Source: Piper betle (Eukaryota; Streptophyta; Magnoliopsida; Piperales; Piperaceae). Taken from it: a DNA stretch of 64,000 nt. Shown here in pieces: positions 61,081 through 64,000 of this stretch (within the stretch, counting starts at the first letter, position 1; every line of letters begins with the position of its first letter). The position numbers and the translations under genes were made by a program. The stretch spans positions 1 through 64,000 of the forward strand of contig JAURVB010013582.1 in assembly GCA_033002965.1 (NCBI GenBank), given 5' to 3'. The notes below the pieces were generated by a model. That model did no database searches, was not told the DNA's origin, and saw nothing but the letters and a program-made list of their open reading frames with translations.

Positions 61081-63369
61081 CGGATAGGAGGTGGTTCGAG
61101 GAAGCTGGGGAAAGGGAGGGGGAGAAGGGCCAAGAGTTTAAATGCCAACCAAGAGACAGTTAAGAGTATATAGGGGCTGTGTCAACGACAGCTCCACTCG
61201 GTGGATGCCAGAACAGAAACAAAGCCAGCAGAGAAGAATATCATCGGTGTCCTTCGAAGAAGGTGCCCAATCCAATATGCGTATTTTTGGGAAATAGAAG
61301 AAAGAGATATCGGGTGGTTCCCGCTTGTTTGGTCAGAGATGGTACCCCCGCCAATCGCCATTGCCACCTTCCGACCATTTAATATCTAACCTATTCTACC
61401 TGTTTTCGTCCACCAAATTTATGTTCTTCGTCAGCCATATTTAAACGTCGATTGTTGTTGATCTTATGATAAAGTAAGTCACGCTCCTGACTTTCTATTT
61501 GCTGGAGGAACAACTTGATTTCTCTGTTAATAATAATGGTAATAATGGTAATACACATCATTAGTTATCAACTGCATTTCAAAAGTGAAGATGATCATAA
61601 AAAATGAAATGTGACGAATATTAGAAGAGATAAAACAAATTGTCAACCCTATAACTTTTACTATGTCATTGGGATTTTAATGTATTCAGATAAGATGTTG
61701 ATTAAAGCGTAATTTATATATATTACATATAAATTTTATTTTGATGAATAAATTATTGTTAAATAATAAAATAGAGATATGCATTTTAATTGACTATATT
61801 TTGAAGATATATCATGATTGAAGGAGAATAAGATAGACTATACTAATGTAATTTATGATTTTTTTATTTTTGTTATATTTTAATTATTTAAAATTTTTAC
61901 ATCTAATCAGAGGTTAGTATTGAATTTTTTTAATTAAATAATGATAATAATACTATATTTTGTCATAATTGTGAGCTAGAGCGTTTAATCTTTTGACGGC
62001 GAGGGCAGCGAGTCAAAATAGTCAATCCGGCTGCGGTTATGTGGAGTCGTCCTCATGCGAAAGTGGAGGAGGCCCATGCAGGGAAACTTCAAACGGACAA
62101 GAATACAATTGCACAAGAAGATGGAGACCGTGCTGTGCATCCTCCAACGCCGCCGCCAAACACCGACACTTCAAACGGAATCTCGTGACCCCCACCTTCC
62201 TAGTTCCTCCCATTAATGTTTATACTCGAGACCAACCAAATAACTGGGAACTAAGGATGGGCATGAAGCTTCGGCGGCATACGATCGAACCAAATAAAAC
62301 ATCGTATTGTTATTATAGTAATGCATCCTATCTACACGCAGTTTGGGAAGATCATTATGGGGATTTTGCAACATTTTCATGGAAGTATCGCCAAGGTAGA
62401 AAGACATCTAGTGAATACTACCACCTTGAATTAAAAGGGTGCACTCGGACTAGATCAAAATTACGCTGTAGTCTCTCGGCTCATGCGTCCAATCAAATGT
62501 GCCATTAATATTGTTCACCCAAGTTCATTTGTTTCTAATCCAATCTTTTAAAATCACGTCACGTATAATATATTTGGACACACCTAGCTTGTGCCTGCCA
62601 TGGACGATCCTCCACTTGTGCAAACTTTTCACTGTTTTTTTTTCAACACAACTCGATCACGTGCACATTTAAAAATAGCCTGGAGCTGCGTGTTGATCAA
62701 TTTCTAAATGATGAATACTATTGAATGATACGTTTATAGCTAATTATGCATGAGCTGGATTATGGCGTGAGCAATATTCTCGGCTATTTTATGTCGATCG
62801 AGTATAATTTACGTATTTTAGACGAATCGTGAGTTCTATATAATTGATGCTAATTAAACAAGTGTATATAGTATTATCTACTACATGCAGTACTTGTACA
62901 TTAAAGAAAAGATCAACAGAAAGCTTTAAGATGCAGCTAGCGAACACATGGATCTTTGAAATTTGATCTTATCCCCCCGTGAAAGTTCAATTGTGTCCTC
63001 TTGCACGGGCTGCTACTTGCCTGCGGAGATCTGGTCTCAACAGCGACGAACAAGCTGCAGAAACAAATACAAAAGTAGCGGGCGGGGATGATGCAAAGTC
63101 AGAAAAAATGAGGAGGGAATAAGATGTTGAGGTCAGAATGATCGGCTTGGCTTGATTATATAAATGTAATAGGTGGACCCAATTATGGTTCATTTTTCGA
63201 ACGGAATATATGTAAGAATATATGAATGCAAAATTCCAACAACTTGGGTTGGCCAAAATATAAAACTTCAATTACTCAATTGTCACTATTTTGTAAAATT
63301 AAATTTCGTAACTAATATGCACCCACTTCATTATTTTACTAAACGAAAATCCTTACAACTATTAGAGTA
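61081..63369. other. Intergenic region, one unexplained open frame
   Basis: Mostly AT-rich. A plus-strand open frame of 171 codons at 61,993-62,508 (starts MTARAASQNSQSG) has no domain I recognise, and nothing around it suggests a promoter. It is more likely chance or a decayed repeat than a gene. Confidence 0.4.
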
Positions 63370-64000
63370 TTCATTAAATCACGAGCACGAGCAGTTCCTA
63401 CGGCACGCCGCCTCGCACTCCCTCATGACCCCTCTCTCCACCCACGCCCCCTTTGTCTCCGGCAGCTTCAACTACGTCAACCTCACGAACGACGACCCCC
63501 ACCGCCGCACTCCTCCGACGTCATCAACAACGTCGACCTCACGCACCCGTCCGACCCGTCCCGCAGATTTTCCTTCTCCGGCCACTTGGGCTAGAATCCC
63601 GGCAGGTACTCGCAAACCGGCGAGTCGTCGGTGTTGCATACCCACAAGGGGCCTTGGGCGCCGACCAGAACAGGTTCCAGCTCTTGCTCTGCTCCACCCA
63701 TGGCAGCCTCTTCAACACCCCGTCGCGGGTCACCTTCAGACGCGACAGCAAGCTCCTCTCGATGACGTCGTAGCTGAACTACACCTTGTCGGCCCCGGCG
63801 ACGAACCTGAAGTCGAACATGTCCTTCGACTTCATCTCCGGCACGCCGCTGAACCGCAGCCCGTTCCACGGCCCTCTCCGGTACTTGAGCGTCGTCCCAT
63901 GCAACAGGTAGGCCGTGGGGGTCGATGGCGAACGTATTACTGCTGGGGGATGGGTCGTCGGAGCTACTCCATGAGGTGAGCTTCCATTCAAGGCCGATCC
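63370..64000 (-). pseudogene. SD1-type S-receptor kinase ectodomain, edge of window
   Basis: On the minus strand from the window edge: LLHGTTLKYRRGPWNGLRFS and GVPEMKSKDMFDFRF (S-locus glycoprotein domain), a stop at about 63,777 in GADKV|FSYDVIERSLLS, then LKVTRDGVLKRLPW, WNLFWSAPKAPC, VCNTDDSPVCEYLPGF (EGF-like), RDGSDGCVRST, and a decayed PAN start (RECEAACRRNCSC). The order is that of SRK/ARK-type receptor kinases. The PAN domain is cut near 63,375, with no transmembrane or kinase sequence below. The N-terminal half lies outside the window. Confidence 0.85.

Noticed and set aside
61993..62508. 171-codon plus-strand open frame as a gene
   Set aside because: No recognised domain, no supporting promoter or neighbour; treated as unexplained.

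Overview
The window is nuclear DNA of a flowering plant. It has spliced genes with GT-AG introns, plant-only gene families (G-type lectin receptor kinases, cysteine-rich receptor kinase, Myb/H1 telomere-binding protein, U-box/ARM protein, KIC-type EF-hand protein) and many plant LTR retrotransposons, TRIMs, a LINE and TIR elements. The GC-rich, intronless coding regions set in AT-rich intergenic DNA, and the LECRK-type kinases, lean towards a monocot, but I cannot name the species.

Layout. 1-1.6 kb: inverted fragments of an LTR family. 1.7-8.2 kb: segmental duplicate A (LecRLK copy 1 plus a broken SMH/TRB gene). 9.3-15.3 kb: a DTX45-like MATE transporter gene on the minus strand, whose C-terminal exons lie in a 930-bp unit repeated three times in tandem. 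15.3-26.3 kb: no convincing gene; a TRIM, C-rich hairpin elements, a solo LTR with its target-site duplication, and a TIR element. 26.5-35.2 kb: an SD2-type S-domain receptor kinase pseudogene split by a 6.4-kb LTR retrotransposon (27,573-33,964). That retrotransposon carries antisense fragments of a BRI1-like kinase and a pectate lyase, a gypsy integrase remnant, a TIR element in its 5' LTR and a tandem TRIM in its 3' LTR. 36.4-38.0 kb: CRK pseudogene. 40.3-42.7 kb: copia pol remnant. 44.9-50.8 kb: an intact LecRLK (minus strand) head-to-head with LecRLK copy 2 (plus strand). 48.2-54.2 kb: segmental duplicate B. 52.5-55.4 kb: an open five-exon SMH/TRB gene. 55.4-57.1 kb: LINE remnant. 58.4-59.5 kb: U-box/ARM gene. 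60.6-61.0 kb: KIC-like EF-hand gene. 63.4-64.0 kb: edge of an SD1-type S-receptor kinase pseudogene.

The theme is a receptor-kinase cluster turning over by duplication, local sequence exchange, frameshifting and transposon insertion. Only the minus-strand LecRLK and the SMH gene at 52.5 kb read cleanly from end to end. Several otherwise conserved genes (U-box, KIC, LecRLK copy 2) are broken only by one-base losses inside homopolymers. That pattern may reflect assembly error rather than decay, so their pseudogene status is provisional. I see no self-contained new molecular system. The most unusual objects are the gene-capturing retrotransposon inside the S-receptor kinase, the frame-compatible triplicated MATE exon block, and the abrupt change in identity within the duplicated LecRLK.
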